Shown here one piece after another: positions 37,601 to 53,066 of a stretch of 64,000 nt of DNA (the first letter of the stretch is position 1; the number at the start of each line of letters is the position of its first letter). This DNA is from Todiramphus chloris collaris (Eukaryota; Chordata; Aves; Coraciiformes; Alcedinidae). A model generated the notes under the pieces. The model was not told the DNA's origin, made no database searches, and saw only the letters and a program-made list of their open reading frames with translations. Where the stretch lies: NCBI GenBank assembly GCA_025345505.1, contig JANVCC010000125.1:2742894-2806893 (forward strand). Direction: 5' to 3'. Position numbers and translations under genes: made by a program.

Positions 37601-40600
37601 TTCATTGCAGGAGGACTTTATGTAACTTCTGAATCAAAAGAGGATCACATTCATTTCCTGGTCTTCACAGATGTCTGTGGTAACAGAACGTATGGTGTTG
37701 TTGCACAGTACTACCAGCCTATGCAAGTATGTGATTTGACTCATGCTTTTATTAAAATATATTTAAAAACCACTTGGAGAATAACGTCAGGCTCAGTTTA
37801 TTAAATTAGTTATCATATGTTTTTCTGTTAGTAGGATTACAGAACAAATTGTACTTTGTATTGCCATTATAAGTTGCGTACACTGGAAGAGCATTGACTT
37901 AGGAAAAACCATTATGGATTTCAGTTAGGAGTTTTGAATATTTAGGAGCAGACTTTGAACATTTTTTTGGGTGAAGATTTGTCCTTTCTAAACACCTTTT
38001 GCACTGACATTCTTTTTGATATGTATGTCTAAGTCTTGTAGGCTGACATTTTTCTGAAGAACTTGAGGGAGATAAGAGATCTAAATCCCCTTGAAATTTA
38101 GAGAGAATTTGGTATCATATCTCCAGGGTTCTCAAGAAAATATCAGCCATCAATTTGTGATTAACATAACCACATTAATCTGTCATTTTCTTGCAGGATG
38201 GCTGTATTTCCTTGAATGGGCAGACCCCTTGGGAATCCCTGCAGACTGGGAAGATGCCTGCCTGTTTTGTACCATTTGCCATTTGTGTTATATCCAGATA
38301 TCCATATTTTAATGCCCTCAAAGATTGTCTCTCTTGGTAAGATTTGCTATCTTGTGTGTTTCTCCTTGAAATAACTGGGCAGGTTTTACTACAGGAATTT
38401 GGTCAGGATAGCTGTGTAATGCTAAAACAGGAGTTAGTTTTAAGTTATGATGGTGTGGGAGAGGAAAAGAAGAAATGTAATGTGAATGGTAAGCAGACAG
38501 TAAGAGCAAATCCTAAATATCAAGGAAATTAGTTATGATGTCTTTTATTAATTTTATTTTTTTTTAGGTTTTTGGTACATCTAGAAAATGCTCATTCACA
38601 ATTTTTTGCTAAATTTCAAAGACTTTGTGTCTTCTGGAAGAGGCTTAACTACAATTTTGCCACGCTGGTGAAAATAATTTTAAAAGCACAAACCCCTCTT
38701 TATAGTGCACCAAAAAACGTTGTAAGAAGATGAATTAATAAGCAGCTAATGACACTCTTTAAATAATCCAGGTCACTTAAGGGATGTACAGTGATTACTG
38801 GTCAGTCACAGAACTAGGAAAGAAAATCTTAGGATACAGAGTACTTCCCTGGTTGGAAGTACTCAAATACTCTGCAGTATAGATGAGGTGAAAGATAAAT
38901 GAGCCTAGGTCTGTGTTATTATTTAGTAATTAAACTTATTTTGAGGTTGTGTGTTGCTTTATTGTTCAATTGGTACAGTCTATGTGCTGCTGTTGTCAAG
39001 TAGAGGAAGATCTCCTTGTGTGAGGAAGCCTGTCTCTGTACATTGGGCATTACCAAATAATCACAGAATGGTTTGGGGTGGAAGGCACCTTAGAGATCAT
39101 CTAGTCCCAAGTCCCCTGCACCTATTTAAAGCAGTCACATCCAAGCTAACTGCTATGGATGGCTTTTCCCTTTAAGCTGAGTTCAGGTTTGTCAGTAACC
39201 TACCATCTAAGATTTCAGTGATTTGTTACTATCTGATTAATTATAGGGGCACTCATCAGGCCAGGAGCCTTCCACGTTCGTGCTGTGTGTTTTCCTGGTC
39301 ATGAACAGGGGAATCTGGCATACAGTTGCACAGCTCTTCTCTGTTCTTTTTGCTGTTGCATCTGCATGTTAAGATGCAAGTGTGTTGGTGTGTGTAACTG
39401 GCAGGAGAGGGGGAATGCAAGTGCCAAAGCTCCTAGTGTTTCCCACTGTACTGGAAACTCAACTGATTAAGTTTTCAGGATGTTTTTCTAATGGAATTTA
39501 TTTTTTTATATATATCTCATAATTACCACATGTTTTCCTTGATACTGTTTAGATAGATAATGTCAGAATTCGTTGGTTTGGGTCTTGTTTTGGTTTGGGT
39601 TTTTTTTGTGTGTGTGTTTTGTTTTTTTTGGTTTGGTTTGGTTTTCACAAAAGTTACTTTACTTTTCCAGAGTATACTTGAGTGGGAGGAGAGGAAAGGG
39701 CAGAGAGGGACTGTTTTTCCTTAGTTTGGTTGTGTTACTGAATTTTTTCCATATGGCATGAAACAGCTACTGGGATGTGTGGCTGTTGTGAATGGGATAT
39801 AAGCAATTACAGTAGAAAGCTCTATGACATCTTTTGAGAGTAGTGCCCTGTCCAGTTGGGGATGTTTCAGCTTTTTGTAACATCACAAGACACTGATGTT
39901 GTTTTCCTGTAAACCGGAAAGGGAGTTATTGTCATTTGGGATGCCTTAGCTGTAATCAGGTGGCCAGTGAGTTAAAAATCTAATGTTTTTGTTGAGTGAG
40001 TGTCCTCAAGTAGTATTGCCTCCTAGACTTAACAAATAATACCATGTTCAAAAGCACACTTGTATCCTTGGTACAGTTCAGTGGGGTTTTGCAGGATGCT
40101 CCAGCTGATTAATTATTCTGAGAATCCAGGGATTTGAAAACACTTGCTGGTTGACCTCAAGCCTCCTCTTTCTAGTGTGTAGTCCTTTCCTCCTAAGAAC
40201 TAGCAGGAAAAAAAGCTGTTTGTTATTGCAAATGAAATCCTGATGTTAAAGTAACATCTAAAAGGGTTCTTCTCCCATTCTGGACCTTTTTGCAGCAAAG
40301 TATTTCATTTTTCTCCAGAATTCTGCTGTGCATAGCTTATTTTCTCCAGGACCTGCAGTGTACAGGATTGCTTAGAGGTGGTGTGGTACTTGTTTCTCTC
40401 CAGAACAATCCTCAAAGGTATTTTATCATCATAAGCATTCCCAGATAAACCCAGTGTTCCTAAACTTTTTCAAATGGCAGAGAATAGAAGAAATCCCAGC
40501 TGAAAACTGAGATACAGAAGCAATGTCGAACAAGAAATCCACGTAGGTGCTTTAAACTGCAAGGGGAACTTGCAAACCTTCATCATAGTAACAAAGGTCT

Positions 40601-43600
40601 TCGTATTCTCCACAATTAATTTTATAACTAATTGACATATGGCTAGTGTAGCAGGAACAATTTGGGTGGAGTGTGCCTGCCTCTTTCCAAAGCAAGCAGA
40701 TGTGCTCCTAGACCATCTCACAACGCTGCGGCTGTTGGATTATTCTGCATCATTATTTGCAAAGGTTATGTTTTAAATTGAGAGGGTTTGGCACTTTGCA
40801 CAGGTAGTTTTACCTTCATCTGCTACACTACACGAAAAGTGGAATATTCCTGGCAGTGATCTCCTTCTGGATCAACTCCTGTCCCGGATGGATGGATGAA
40901 TAGGCTCCATTCAAACAGCAAATCTCCCAGCCTGTGTATTAGTCCTTTCAGTTGCCTTGAGCAGAGGTGGAAGTGTGTAAATAGCTCACAGCACTGAGGG
41001 AGCACAAAGGAACTATTCTTAGATGCTTTTGCTTTCTGAAACATCTGTCTGTGGACAGTTAATAGAGGTAATAGAAGGTTCATAAACTTCTTAGCTCTCT
41101 GCTTGAACGTTTCAGAGATTACTTCATTTATTCCAGCAGACATTTGCAGGACAGAGCTGTCAGCTGCTATTACTTGGCAGTAATAGGCACAGGGTACAGC
41201 TTAGGGAGCTCTGACTGTCCTTTCTGTACATCTGCTGGTTTTTCAGCATCAGGGTCAGGTTGTTTCTGTTGTAGCATTTACTGCTTGTATTGATATGTGC
41301 TTTTTGTCTCAAAAAACCACAATAAAATAGCTGCAGGGCTACCTATGCTGTTAGGCCACATCTAAGGCATTACGAACTGTTGCAGTGTAGTTTTTTTAAA
41401 CTGCTGACTCTACTGTCTGATTTTCTTTGGTAACTCCTAAATTCCCCTCTCTCAGCCTCCACTGTTCCCCTGAATAACCCATGGGTTTTTTGGGATATGT
41501 GTAACAGCCTGGAACTCAGACCAGGGCAGTTTCCAAATGTGAATTTAGTGAACTTAAAAGTCTCATTAATCTAAGTAAAAGCTCAGTAATATGTGACAGA
41601 ACATTTTTATCCAGGAATCTAAATGCCATACACAAATATGATGTCTTGGGTTCTTATATATCTCTTGACCTCTTCGGTTGCTTTCTAGACCACTTTCTTC
41701 CTGCAGAGCAAGCATTCTTCATCAGAAAACCAGTAAAACTACAAACTGAAATAAAAACTTAAGGGAGAATATAACCATATTAAATTCCTAGTTTATATAT
41801 ACACGTTTGCAGGCTTAAATTTCTGATTTTGTAAAGGTTTGTAGTTTGGTTTTGCTTTTTTTTGTTGTTATAAACATGGATGTGAATGTAATATTGAACA
41901 AAATGCCCTTTCTGAATGAAAATATCTAACTTGTTAATGGTTACATTTCAGAGACTTAACCATTTGCAGTCTTAGTAGCATGTATGTTTAAATGTCCCTG
42001 AATTGATCTGGCATAGAATATAAACTGCATGACCTTTGTGGCTTTGACACAGTTAGGGTAATACAGTTCTAAAGCACAAACATTTGGCAGGTTTGCACAA
42101 CTGTATTTATTCTTTGGGTAGGTACAGTAGCAAAGAGCAGTGTTCATGCAGGCCTAGGCTATACTCTAAATGTGTCTCTTGCTTCTCATTCCTTTGCAGT
42201 TAAGCCTGTGCCTATAACCTCTCTTGTCCTCTGATTCTGTTTTGCATCCCAGAGCTGATGTCTGGTGCATGGGATGGGAGAAACACCATGGCACTATGTT
42301 GCAGCTGTGGGTGTTTTGTTCCTTTTTTCTCTATGAGACACTTCCTTTAGCTGCTTCTACCCTCTACGTTTACTTTACCATCATGAGACCCAGTGTTCCA
42401 CCTGCATCCTCTGATACACATGATGCAGCAGTATTTTATGCATGGAAGTTAAAAAAAAATTCCCTGCTTCTGACACAGCAACATCATTAAAATAAAATGG
42501 AGCCTCTAAAGCATCTAGTAAATTAGAAATTAATTAACTGGAATAATAGCTTCATTGCTCCTAGTATGGATTTTTTAGTTCTAGGTTATCACCTAAAAGG
42601 CTTTTTTTCTTTCTTTTTTCTGTTTGCATGTTACTATTTGTAAGTGCTTTTCTGTAATTTAATTTCAGCTTACTAGTGCAACTGCGACTTTTCAAGGATT
42701 TAGATGTTGAGGAGCATATAAAAGAATTTGCAGCAAAGTTATTTTTAATACCCAGCCCGCCACCAGGACCACTCCACTTGGTAATTACTGATGATGAATT
42801 TCATTTCTTCAACATTGTGTGTTACAAAGACCTAAGATGCTGTTTTCTATAAACTGGGGGACATTCTTCACTGTCAGGTAGGGGATTGTGCTTCCTGATT
42901 TAAAACTGATGTCAATTCCTGTGCTTTGAAAATACAGTTGTGTGTTATCAGTACCTGAAACAACAGTGTGACCAGGCTGGAGTGCTGGCATACTAGTTGG
43001 TCATGCTGTTTAATTTTTAATACTCTTCTGGGAAGGATTTGGCTCATGACAATTATTTACACTCTGAGATGGTGCCTGGGTAGGTCTGGGAACAGCATCA
43101 TCCAGCTTTTGGTTTCTAGAGGGGCAGCCCATCTAATCTCTACTACAAGCGGTTGGAATCTCCAGCCCATAACTGCTCTAAAAGCATGGAAGGTGGCCTG
43201 TCACCTGAACAGTATGGCATTGCCATCTCACTGGGTATAAACTCCAGCAAATCATGTAACTATCCCTCAGCCAAAGTGTGGTACTTCCCTGTCTTGTGTC
43301 TAATAGCAAGACCTGCTGCCTGATGCAGATGCTCCTGGCTGTCATCCTGATTGTGTGATGGGTGGACATGCAGTGGTGTGACTGAGAAGTAGTGCAGTCC
43401 CTGTGACAGAAAAGAGGCCAAGGAAGTCAGCTGCTGGAACAACACGTGCAGCTCTGGACTTGTTCTTTTCTTATGTCTGAATGACTGGTGATGAAGAACA
43501 GTGTGTAGTGGATTAAATGTTCTGAATTGGCTACTGTTAGGCTAAAACCTAACTGAGAGGAGAAACTCCCATAAACATTTGTATTCAGTGTAGAAGCTGA

Positions 43601-46600
43601 GATGTGTGGGCTGTATTTTCTTCTTTATAACCCTTCCCAAGTCAAGCTAGATGTTATCTGAGTCAGTGATTTTAGCACACCCTCTCTTTCATCTACTAAA
43701 ATGTTTTCTAGGGAAGCAGTGCTTCAGCCACATATTTCTCCTTAGCTGCTTTCCTTGACCCTGGGATGAGGGTTTAGGAGTGGAGCAAAAACAGCATAGC
43801 TGGAAAATTATCTGAATGATTGGCTAAACCAGCTGCTAAGTGCTGAAATATGCAGCACGTGCAGCAGAATCTGCTGCCCTGGGATTTGGGCTGGAGTGTT
43901 TGGAACACTGAAAGAGCTCATTCATTTTGGCTCATTCTCTCTTCTTAACATGGGCACCTATGCTCAGTTATTTTGGTCCTATTTTTTTCTATTTCCTGTA
44001 TGAATTTTATCAGTACCTTTGATCTCCTGGTTTTATCTATATAAATATAAATTCCATTATTTTATTATGCTTATAACATAGTTTAATTCTATTAAAAGAA
44101 TATGTTTAATTTTAAAGTTCTATTGGCTGTACAACCTATGGGAATGAAAGAAGACAAAACGCATGTTAATCTTTCAAACTAGTTATTACTGTTAATATTT
44201 CCCTCTGTTTTCTGAAGCAGATGCAAACATCTGACTTCTTGCTCTCAATATTTTATGGTTATATTCATTAATAAGTAAATGGAAAAATATCTCTTATTAC
44301 AGGTATTTAATATGAAACCACTTCAAATAATAATTCCTTCATGTGAGGATCCAGACAGTCCAATTATTGACTTGGATCTTCATCTCCCATTGCTGTGTTT
44401 CAAACCAGAGCAGGTGCTGCAGGTAAAACTAACTGGTACTTGAAAACACGTTAGAGATTCACAATACTGGTAATTTGTGGTTTAAAAAAACATCAAGATG
44501 TTTTAGTTACCCCAAAACTATTATAAACTCAGGAATTCAGGTTAGTGTTAGTTCTGCATATTGGAGAAATGGCACAATAAAACACGCTTGCTAGTAAGAT
44601 GTTTTGCTATTTATAGACCAGATTAGATTAAGGCATATTGGATTTATTTCACTTGTGATTTAGCAAGAGGTGCTAGATTTCTTAAGCATATATTTTAAAA
44701 TACAAATGCCCAAGCTGATTGACAGAATTTATTGTCAATTGTCATAAAATGCATTTTTACATGATTCTTAAGAATCCTTTTTGAGTGTGAGAGAAAGATC
44801 CCCGTAGGGTGGGTTGGTAACAGTTGGCACTCATAAAAATACTGTAAATGGTGTAGAAAGAGAAGAAGATAACAAAAGCTATTTGCAAAGAATTTTTTCA
44901 GTGCTTCATAGAATCGTAGTTTAGAGCATCCTTTGCAGGTTTCCTGATCCAGCTCCCTGCTGAAAGTCCACTTTATGAGGTTGAATTAGGTTGCTCAAGG
45001 TCATCAGTATTATTCATGCCATTTCCTCTAAAACGAGCAGATTGGAGGCCTCTTTCCAGGGATGACTGTAAACCTCCTCAGTCCTGAATGTAGGCAGGTT
45101 TGGGGTTTTTTTGATATGTCCATTCTTCCATCCACGTGGAGTCCTGCCCACATGTGCATATTGTGAATAAAACTACCTCAAATCCCAAGTGATCCTTTGC
45201 AACTGACACGTCTTGAGCATGGAGTTTTAGGTGTTAGCACTTCCGTGAGATGTCCCACATCCTGCATTAGTCTTCTTGGCTTGAATTCCTCTCACCTAAG
45301 CTGAGGCATCTGGTGCTTCACTGCCATTGGGCTCCTCTCTGTCACTGGAAGAGGCTGGATGTCTCCATATGGCTTTGTGAATTGCTCTGTTTCTACAGTG
45401 GCACTATAAGGAACCTGACTAGCGTCATCTGGAGTAGATGGTTGGCTGAGATGTCCAAGACCTAGATGGTCTTTGTGTTCACCTGTTTGCTTATGACAGA
45501 ACTTTTAGCAGGGGCTGTAGCAACAAAACAAGGCATGATGGTTTTAAACTAAAGGAATGTAGATTTAGACTAGATACAGGAAGAAATTTTCTATGCTGAG
45601 GGTGGTGAAACACTGGCCCAGGTTGCCCAGAGAGGTGGTAGATGCCCCATCCCTGGAAACATTCAAGGTTGGGTTGGACAGGGCTCTGAGCAGCCTACTG
45701 TAGCTGAAGATGGCCCTGCTCCCTGCAAGAGAGTTGGACTCGATGAGTTTTAAAGGTCACTTTCAACCCAAACCTATGATTCTATGTTCTTCACCTGTGT
45801 ACTTTTTACAGGCATTTTATGGTCTCAGACTGTGAAAGGTGACAGGTCTTCTCAGTAATTCCAGCTAAATCCCAGCCTCAGTCAGTGGTGGCAAAACTCT
45901 CATCGACTTCCCAGGGTCACTTGAATTTTCTCTCCTTTTCCATTTTCCTCTGAATAGTTTTGTAAGAATCCTTAAGTGGGCATTGTTTCAATTTACAAAT
46001 ACATAAGGTAGCTAATTAAAAACAGAGCTTGTGAGCCTGAATTTCACAATCAGATGAAATATTTACGCCTGTCTGGTACGTTCTGTTTTTTTCCAGGTTA
46101 TGACCTGTATTTTGACTGAGCAGAGAATAGTTTTCTTCTCTTCCGACTGGGCTCTGCTGACACTCGTTGCCGAATGCTTCATGTTGTACCTTCATCCTCT
46201 GCAGTGGCAACACACTTTTGTGCCTATTCTGTCTCGCCAAATGCTGGATTTTGTCATGGCCCCGACGTCGTTCCTTATGGGCTGTCACATTGATCATTTT
46301 GATGAAGTCAGCAAGGTACCTTTTGGATTATTACAGCTCTCGCCGTTCACTTGCGGTGCATTTGTCCCCCTCACTTTGAGAAGCTTTGAGAAACTTGCTT
46401 TTGTTACTCAGTCGTGTGAGAAGTGTCTCCATTACTTTAAATTTCTCCATACTGATGTGTCCAGTGGCTTATTGAAAATAGCTTATTGTTATGTCCCTCA
46501 CCTTTCTTTTCTTTACAAGATAGTATCATGATTTTTGTGAGTTCATGTTTCTTTGTTGGGAAGAAGTCAACCTCTGGGTCATTTGTGGAGTATAAATAGT

Positions 46601-49600
46601 TTTCCTTCAGATTGCTGAGGTTATTTTTGCTAAGAGTTGTTCGGGATGAATTAGAAGCTTTTTCCAGCAATCTGGGTTGACTATTCATGTGAAAATACTT
46701 TTCATGATGCTGCTGTTCCCTATGGCCGAGTAAAGTATTTAATAAAATAAGAAAGAAGAAGCAATGCAGAAAGTGTTTTTTGTCTTTTTTTTTATTTTAT
46801 TTTTCAGAATCTTATTCAACTAAGACTCTTTCAATAGGTAACATTAATTTTGGTTACCCAGGAAGATCTATGAAAACCTCAGCTTCACAGGGGAGGGCTA
46901 ATGCAAATATACTTTTTTCAGGGTATCACACAGGTTTTCTGTGAGTGTTTTAAACCAAACACAAAAAAACTGTGTAAGTTTATATCAGATGAATCCATCT
47001 GGTTATAGGCCAAAGTGAAACTAGCCCATCTCTTCAAGTCCAAAATGAGCAAAGATAATTTCTCTTTTTTTTTTTTCTAGCTTGCAGTAAGGTGATATCA
47101 CTATCAGAAATAAAAGTATGCTTTTCAATCTGTACTTTCTTGATATATTTTGATAGATTTTATGTTTGTTTATATATAAACAAACTGTCTGATCTTTAGG
47201 GTTATTAAAGACCAGCATGGACTTTATCTCCATATGACTTTTTGTCCCTGGCATGTGTTTCTGTGTTTGAGACTCTTAATACATAAACAGTCCCTCTCTC
47301 AGTTACCCTGCAAGGTAAATAAAGGAGTACATGCACTACATTAGCTTTTAGGGATGATCTTTGTGTAGATATGTATGGATTTGTACGTATTTTTGTATAT
47401 ATTCCTTTTCAAGAATAAGCCTAGCGATTTAGCATTAATTTAATACTGCATTAAGAGCATATTTGGTTACCAAATGTTTGTGTACACAGATTATTAATTT
47501 AATGACATTTATTTTTCTTGAAAGTAATTGTTTAGTTAGTCACGTGATCTTCTAGTTGGGAAGGAAAAGAGTCAGTTGTTTTCTGGTTTATCTTCTTGCT
47601 GAAATAATTAATTGCCTGAGGACTATATAAAGAAGTAAATGTTTTTACAATATAAGTATATTTACAGTCATTCTGGTTTCTTTTGTTAAAAGGAAGCTGA
47701 AGACTTAATTCTAATTAACATAGATAATGGAGATATTACACATTCAAAAATGGCTGAAGAGCAACCTGAAATTCCAGATGTTCCAGCACAAGCAGCAGAA
47801 ACTTTCATTAAAAGGTGAAAAGCTGTTGATGTTGTGTTGATCATAGTGGAAAAATCATGCTTGATGCTCTTTCTAAGTTTTTACTTTGTAATTTTATTAC
47901 TATATTACTATATTACTATATATTATATATTACCATATTATTTCATTCATATAAAACCCACTGGATTAGAGAAGGGAAAGTTGGAAACTTTGATTAATTA
48001 ATACGCAGGTAGCTTTAAGCAGTTACAATCATAACCATATTATTTTGCAACACCTGGAATGCTCGTTTCTTTTTTTTATTACTGGTATGGATTGTTCTCT
48101 GAACTTTACTGTGGTTTACAGAGAAGACTGTGATTTACTAGTAAAAAAAACGTCAACCCTCGAAACTCCTTCTCACACTTTCTCCAGCCGTAAGATGTGT
48201 GAGGCCTAAATGACTTTTTCTTTAAAAGGTATGAAAAAATTTGTTGGTGTTAGGATGTAACTTGATAGTTTTCCTCTCTGTGTAGAGTGGAGAGTCTTCA
48301 GCTGCATTATGATCTAGAGCTCTGTCATCTCCGAGCCAGCACAGATCTTGGTGAACTCCGAATGCGTAGAAGGGCTTGGCAACAGAAACTGAATACAGAA
48401 GTTCAGCAAATGGCTTTGCAGTTAATTGTTAATATCTTCAGGTGAGTGGATATAGTTTTTTTTTATTATAAGAGCATATGATACCAGTTAAAACATACCC
48501 ACTGTCACTGAAAATACTTATTTTGTCTTACTTTGTAAATCTCTTAAGTTGTTATGAGAAGCAGGTCCTGCTAGCCTGGTGGAGTATCAATAATTAATGG
48601 TTTTGGGTACATACACATTCCTAGGACGTCTTAGATAAAACTGTTCTAATTTTGAACTTGTATGCCTTTTGTATGAAGATTCCAGGAAGAGAAGTGCAGT
48701 CCTCATATTTTGTAATTAGGAAAAGCTTAAGACTTTGACCAAGACTGTGTCCAGTTACCTCTTCTTAGATGAAAATGAATTCAGACTGGGCCAGGGTAGA
48801 AATGCTGAAAGCAGGATCAGGAGCTGAGAACACCTGTCTGTGTCATGGCCAACTGAACAAATGCTGAGAATGGATGAGGTACCTGGAGAGTGCAGCCATG
48901 TGAGAATGAAGGAGGGAGAGGAGGTGTTCAAGCTGAAGGGCACCAGAAACGCTGGGTTTTGGGTGAAGTTGGGACTGATGTTTTAATAATGATGTGGAGT
49001 AGGTTCTTCTAGAAGAAAAAAAACACCACAAAACGTCCAGCTGTGCTTATTTTCCTTCTTCTTAATCTAATGTAATGTGTTAATACCCACAGCTGCTTTA
49101 TCAGTCTGGGTACTGACTGTGAATCCTTCTATTACTTGCTTCTCTGTGGTGAGGGAATGGCAGGGTGGTAGGTGATCTCTACGAAAAAGTGCAGTAAATG
49201 GATGGTTGGTTTGCATACCCTTGATTTCTTTTACATAGATAGGAACATACTCGACCCTGAAAATCAAACTGGCCACGTGGCATTTCTAGTCTGATCATAT
49301 GGACAGAGGTCTGCAAATAGCCAGGCAGATAACCATCCCCAGCTGTGTCTTGCTGCCTCTTGCTGGAGATAGTGGATCAGCTTTGGATCAGTTACCAGAT
49401 TTCTCACATGAATGCTCTCTAACGCTTTCAGTCAGAAGGTGCTGGGTTAATTTGTAAAGTCCAAATGCCAAGTCTCTGTTAACCTGCTCTTTTCTGGTAG
49501 ATCAGCTTAGGGAGTGGTCATACAAGTGGCTGGGCCCTCCAGGAGGACAGTAGTTGCTGGGTGTGGAGGACAGAACAGACTTTTCATTTAGCTGGGTTTC

Positions 49601-52600
49601 GAAACTGAACTGCATTTACAAGCTGATGTGCTACCACCGTGGGATTTGGTGGATTTCGGTGTCTGGCAAGAGTACATTCTGGATTAAGATGAGGAGAAAT
49701 GCATTTTGCTGCTAACAGCTTGAACTCTTTAATGCACTAAATGCTTGGCTACAAAAAATGAACAGATGCTTTGCTTTCTAAAAGATAATATGTTTTGTAA
49801 AGGGATTGATTCTTCTCTTGCTTTCTTTCTCCTTTCCTTCAAACTTTCTTTCTTTGTTCTTTTTTTTCAGCCTTGTTTCTTCTACCTTCTAATGCTCTAT
49901 CTACTGGCATCCAGGAGTGAAGGAAAGTAAATCTCCAATGCGATTGTGCTGGCAGTTGTTACTGTCTCCAGTGAAGTATTTCTGTGTGCAGAGAGGTTTC
50001 ACATTGAAAGCAAATAATCCTAAATTATGTAGAGTTATACAGAACTTTGTACTTCTGCTAACCATCTTTTTTTTTCTGAACCCATATGGCTTGATAAACT
50101 GTTAATGGGCTTTTATCACTGATCTATGAAGGATGAGTGGTGTGTAGACCTCTCAGTTCTCTGCATGAGTATGAGATGCCCCTTTTGTGCTTACATTCGA
50201 AGTTTAGCTCACCAGCTTATTTTCTTCACTCGTGTTTTCATGGGAATTTCTTACTCCTCAGTACCCAACATGAGCAGATGAAATAAGCACATATCTAGCA
50301 TAACTAATGTAGCATTTCCCACTCATAAACTTAACAACTTTTTCTGGAAAAATCTACTTTCTGCTCCTGAAACAACTTTTTCTGGCTCACTTTTAGGGCA
50401 CAGTAGTTACTATTGATGTCTGGTTTTCTGGAGATAGCATAGGGCCTCTGTGACCATGCACATACTAAAATGTGCATTGGTTCTTTACCTTGCTTTCTCT
50501 TTTCTTTCAATAGTTCTGTCTCCTTTGTTTAACACAGTAGCCAGTTAATCACTGGTTTTAAGAGCAGAGTTTGAGTGCAGCAAAAAAGTGTGTAATCAGT
50601 TTGCTACTGCAGAAGTGCAACTTGCTTACAAATCTCCAAGAATATTTGTCTGTTTATTTATTTTTGTCTCCAGGGAGGTAAAAGACCATCTAAATTACGA
50701 ACATAGAGTGTTTAACAGTGAAGAGTTTCTGAAAACAAGGGCAATTGGAGACCAACCATTTTACAGAAAGGTAAATTCAGTGCTCAGTGTGTTGTGATTC
50801 TTTGTTATTAATCTACATTTTAGGATGAATGCCAAATCAACTCAAGAGAACTCCCAAAACGATCAGAAAGGGCTCTTTCGTTTCTGTCATCTCCTGACCA
50901 TACAATTGCCAACAAAATATGCCATCTGCTGGAGACACACTTAACCCCAGAAAACTTAATGCTTTTGTGGATGCCATTTTACAGGGTACTTTGCAAATGG
51001 ATCTTGAATAAGAATGACCTGTTTGTTGGTGGAGTACTCCCCTGAATTTCAGATAACTTATGAATCTTATTTGCTTTTTAAAAACATCATAGAAATACAC
51101 TGATGTCTGATCAGTGGGGTTGTTGGATTGGGTTTTTTTTTGTCCTGTGGCCAACTCCAAGACTGACAGGGTACTTAACGCAAGCCTCTGGGATAGACTG
51201 TTAATCAAAGTAATTTTTCATAGCTAAGTTGAAAGATAAACTGTCTTTCTGTTAGTAAGGTTGTCAAGGCTGGAGGTTGTGAAAACATAAAGTCAGGGTT
51301 CTTGGTTACAACAATATTGTCTCGTGATGCAGTTTGCATTTCCTTTGCTAAATGGATTAGTTTTCTGAATTATTTCAAATAATGTGAAAAGCCCTGTGCT
51401 AGAATTAAGATTTGTGTAGTACATGTGTTGTATTGCCTCATATCTTAGCTTTCCCCTTGTTGTAGCCATGGTGGGACATGGCAGCTTTCCACTCTTTCTC
51501 ATTCACAATTGACTTTTTTTTTATGGTGTCCTCAATGTAAAAGTAGCAATTTGGCCTTTTAGAAATTATTTCTGGATGACACCACAATAATTACCTGAGC
51601 AGGGAACAATTTTGGGAGTTACCAGGAGAAAAGGTGACTCATTTGTCTTTTCAGTTTGATGGCATAATGTTAATTTAGAGTGCCACAAACTTCTTACTCC
51701 AAAGCATAGACAATATTATCAGGACTTAGTTAAAGGCAGAAAATAGACTGTTAAACTTGTAGCTAGAACTCTGTTTTGCTCAGTAATTTTCATTTTTGTT
51801 TGGCTTCATCTTTTGGAGGGTGATCTGAGGTTACTGTTTGCCACTAAGCAGATATCAGAAGATGAATGGAAACTGAGTTAGTTTTCTGTTGCTGAAGCTT
51901 TCAAATATATTTGGTTATGTGATTGCTAAATTGGAAGTCATCAGCTTTGCATATGTAAAGGTAATAAAAATGAGCAAAACATGCTAATAAAAATGTAATT
52001 TGTAAATGATCCACAGTTAACCAGTTTGTGTCTCACAGGTTTTAGAGACCTACATGTTCCACTCTTTCCTTAAAGCTCGCTTGAACAGAAAGATGGACGC
52101 TTTCGCTCAACTGGAGTTGAGTACCCAGTCTGAAGAGGATAGGTACAGTTCTCTCATTCCTTATTCTGGGTTGATATCAGTAACAATTCTTTTGACTCTG
52201 TTGGTGTGAGATCAGGTCATCTGTGAAGAAGATTATGACTAACTGATAGGCCATTTTACTAAGGTTACTATAAAAGGGTGATAGGAACATGTCCAGCCAT
52301 GGCTGTTGAAACTGCAAATGGGTACTATAGCAGTGATTTCTTACTATTCTACAAAAAATAAAAACCACATCATGATTTAGTGTCTATGTCTACTGAATTT
52401 TAAAACCAGTTATACATTATTTTTCTTTTTTCTCAGGTTAAACTTGATGTTTCATACCCCAAGAAGACTGACTATGGAGAAAATAGCTTCTAAACAATTT
52501 AATCCACAGTGCACACTTAGTAGGCGAATGGTAATCAGTATGCCTAATCTGCAAGACATCAAGCTGACAGAGGGCCCTGCTAGAAATTCCTCACTTCGAA

Positions 52601-52954
52601 GAGTAGAAACAGGCCTTGGTAAGGGAAGAGTATGTTGAACAAATACAGGGTCTTTTTCTGTTGTCTTAGGGGGTGACATCACTGAGTAATTTTCACAGGA
52701 ACAGTGTCAGATGCTGGAAAGAAATGGTCAGCTGAGTCATTTTGAGCTTGGGCTCGTCTGTAAGTTTTGCTACACCACAAAAAACTGATTGGTCACAATA
52801 GGACTGATACTGGAGTATTGCTTCCTGAGTCAGTAACCATGCTCAGTCCTCACCCACTTCATGTCCAGTTCTCTGCTCCCTTTAAACATAGACTTAGGCT
52901 TATTACTGTTTATCAAAGCAAGTCCTTTAGAAACTGCAAGGGTTTTTTTTTTCC

Positions 52955-53009
<55 letters not shown>

Positions 53010-53019
53010 NNNNNNNNNN

Positions 53020-53066
<47 letters not shown>

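Noticed and set aside
38568..38700. Possible extra DENND3 exon after a strong polypyrimidine-AG at 38567
   Set aside because: The reading does not match DENN sequence, while the acceptor at 42668 gives a phase-correct and recognisable continuation.
50837..51208. 123-codon minus-strand frame in DENND3 intron 10
   Set aside because: Antisense to an intron, no motif, composition as expected by chance.
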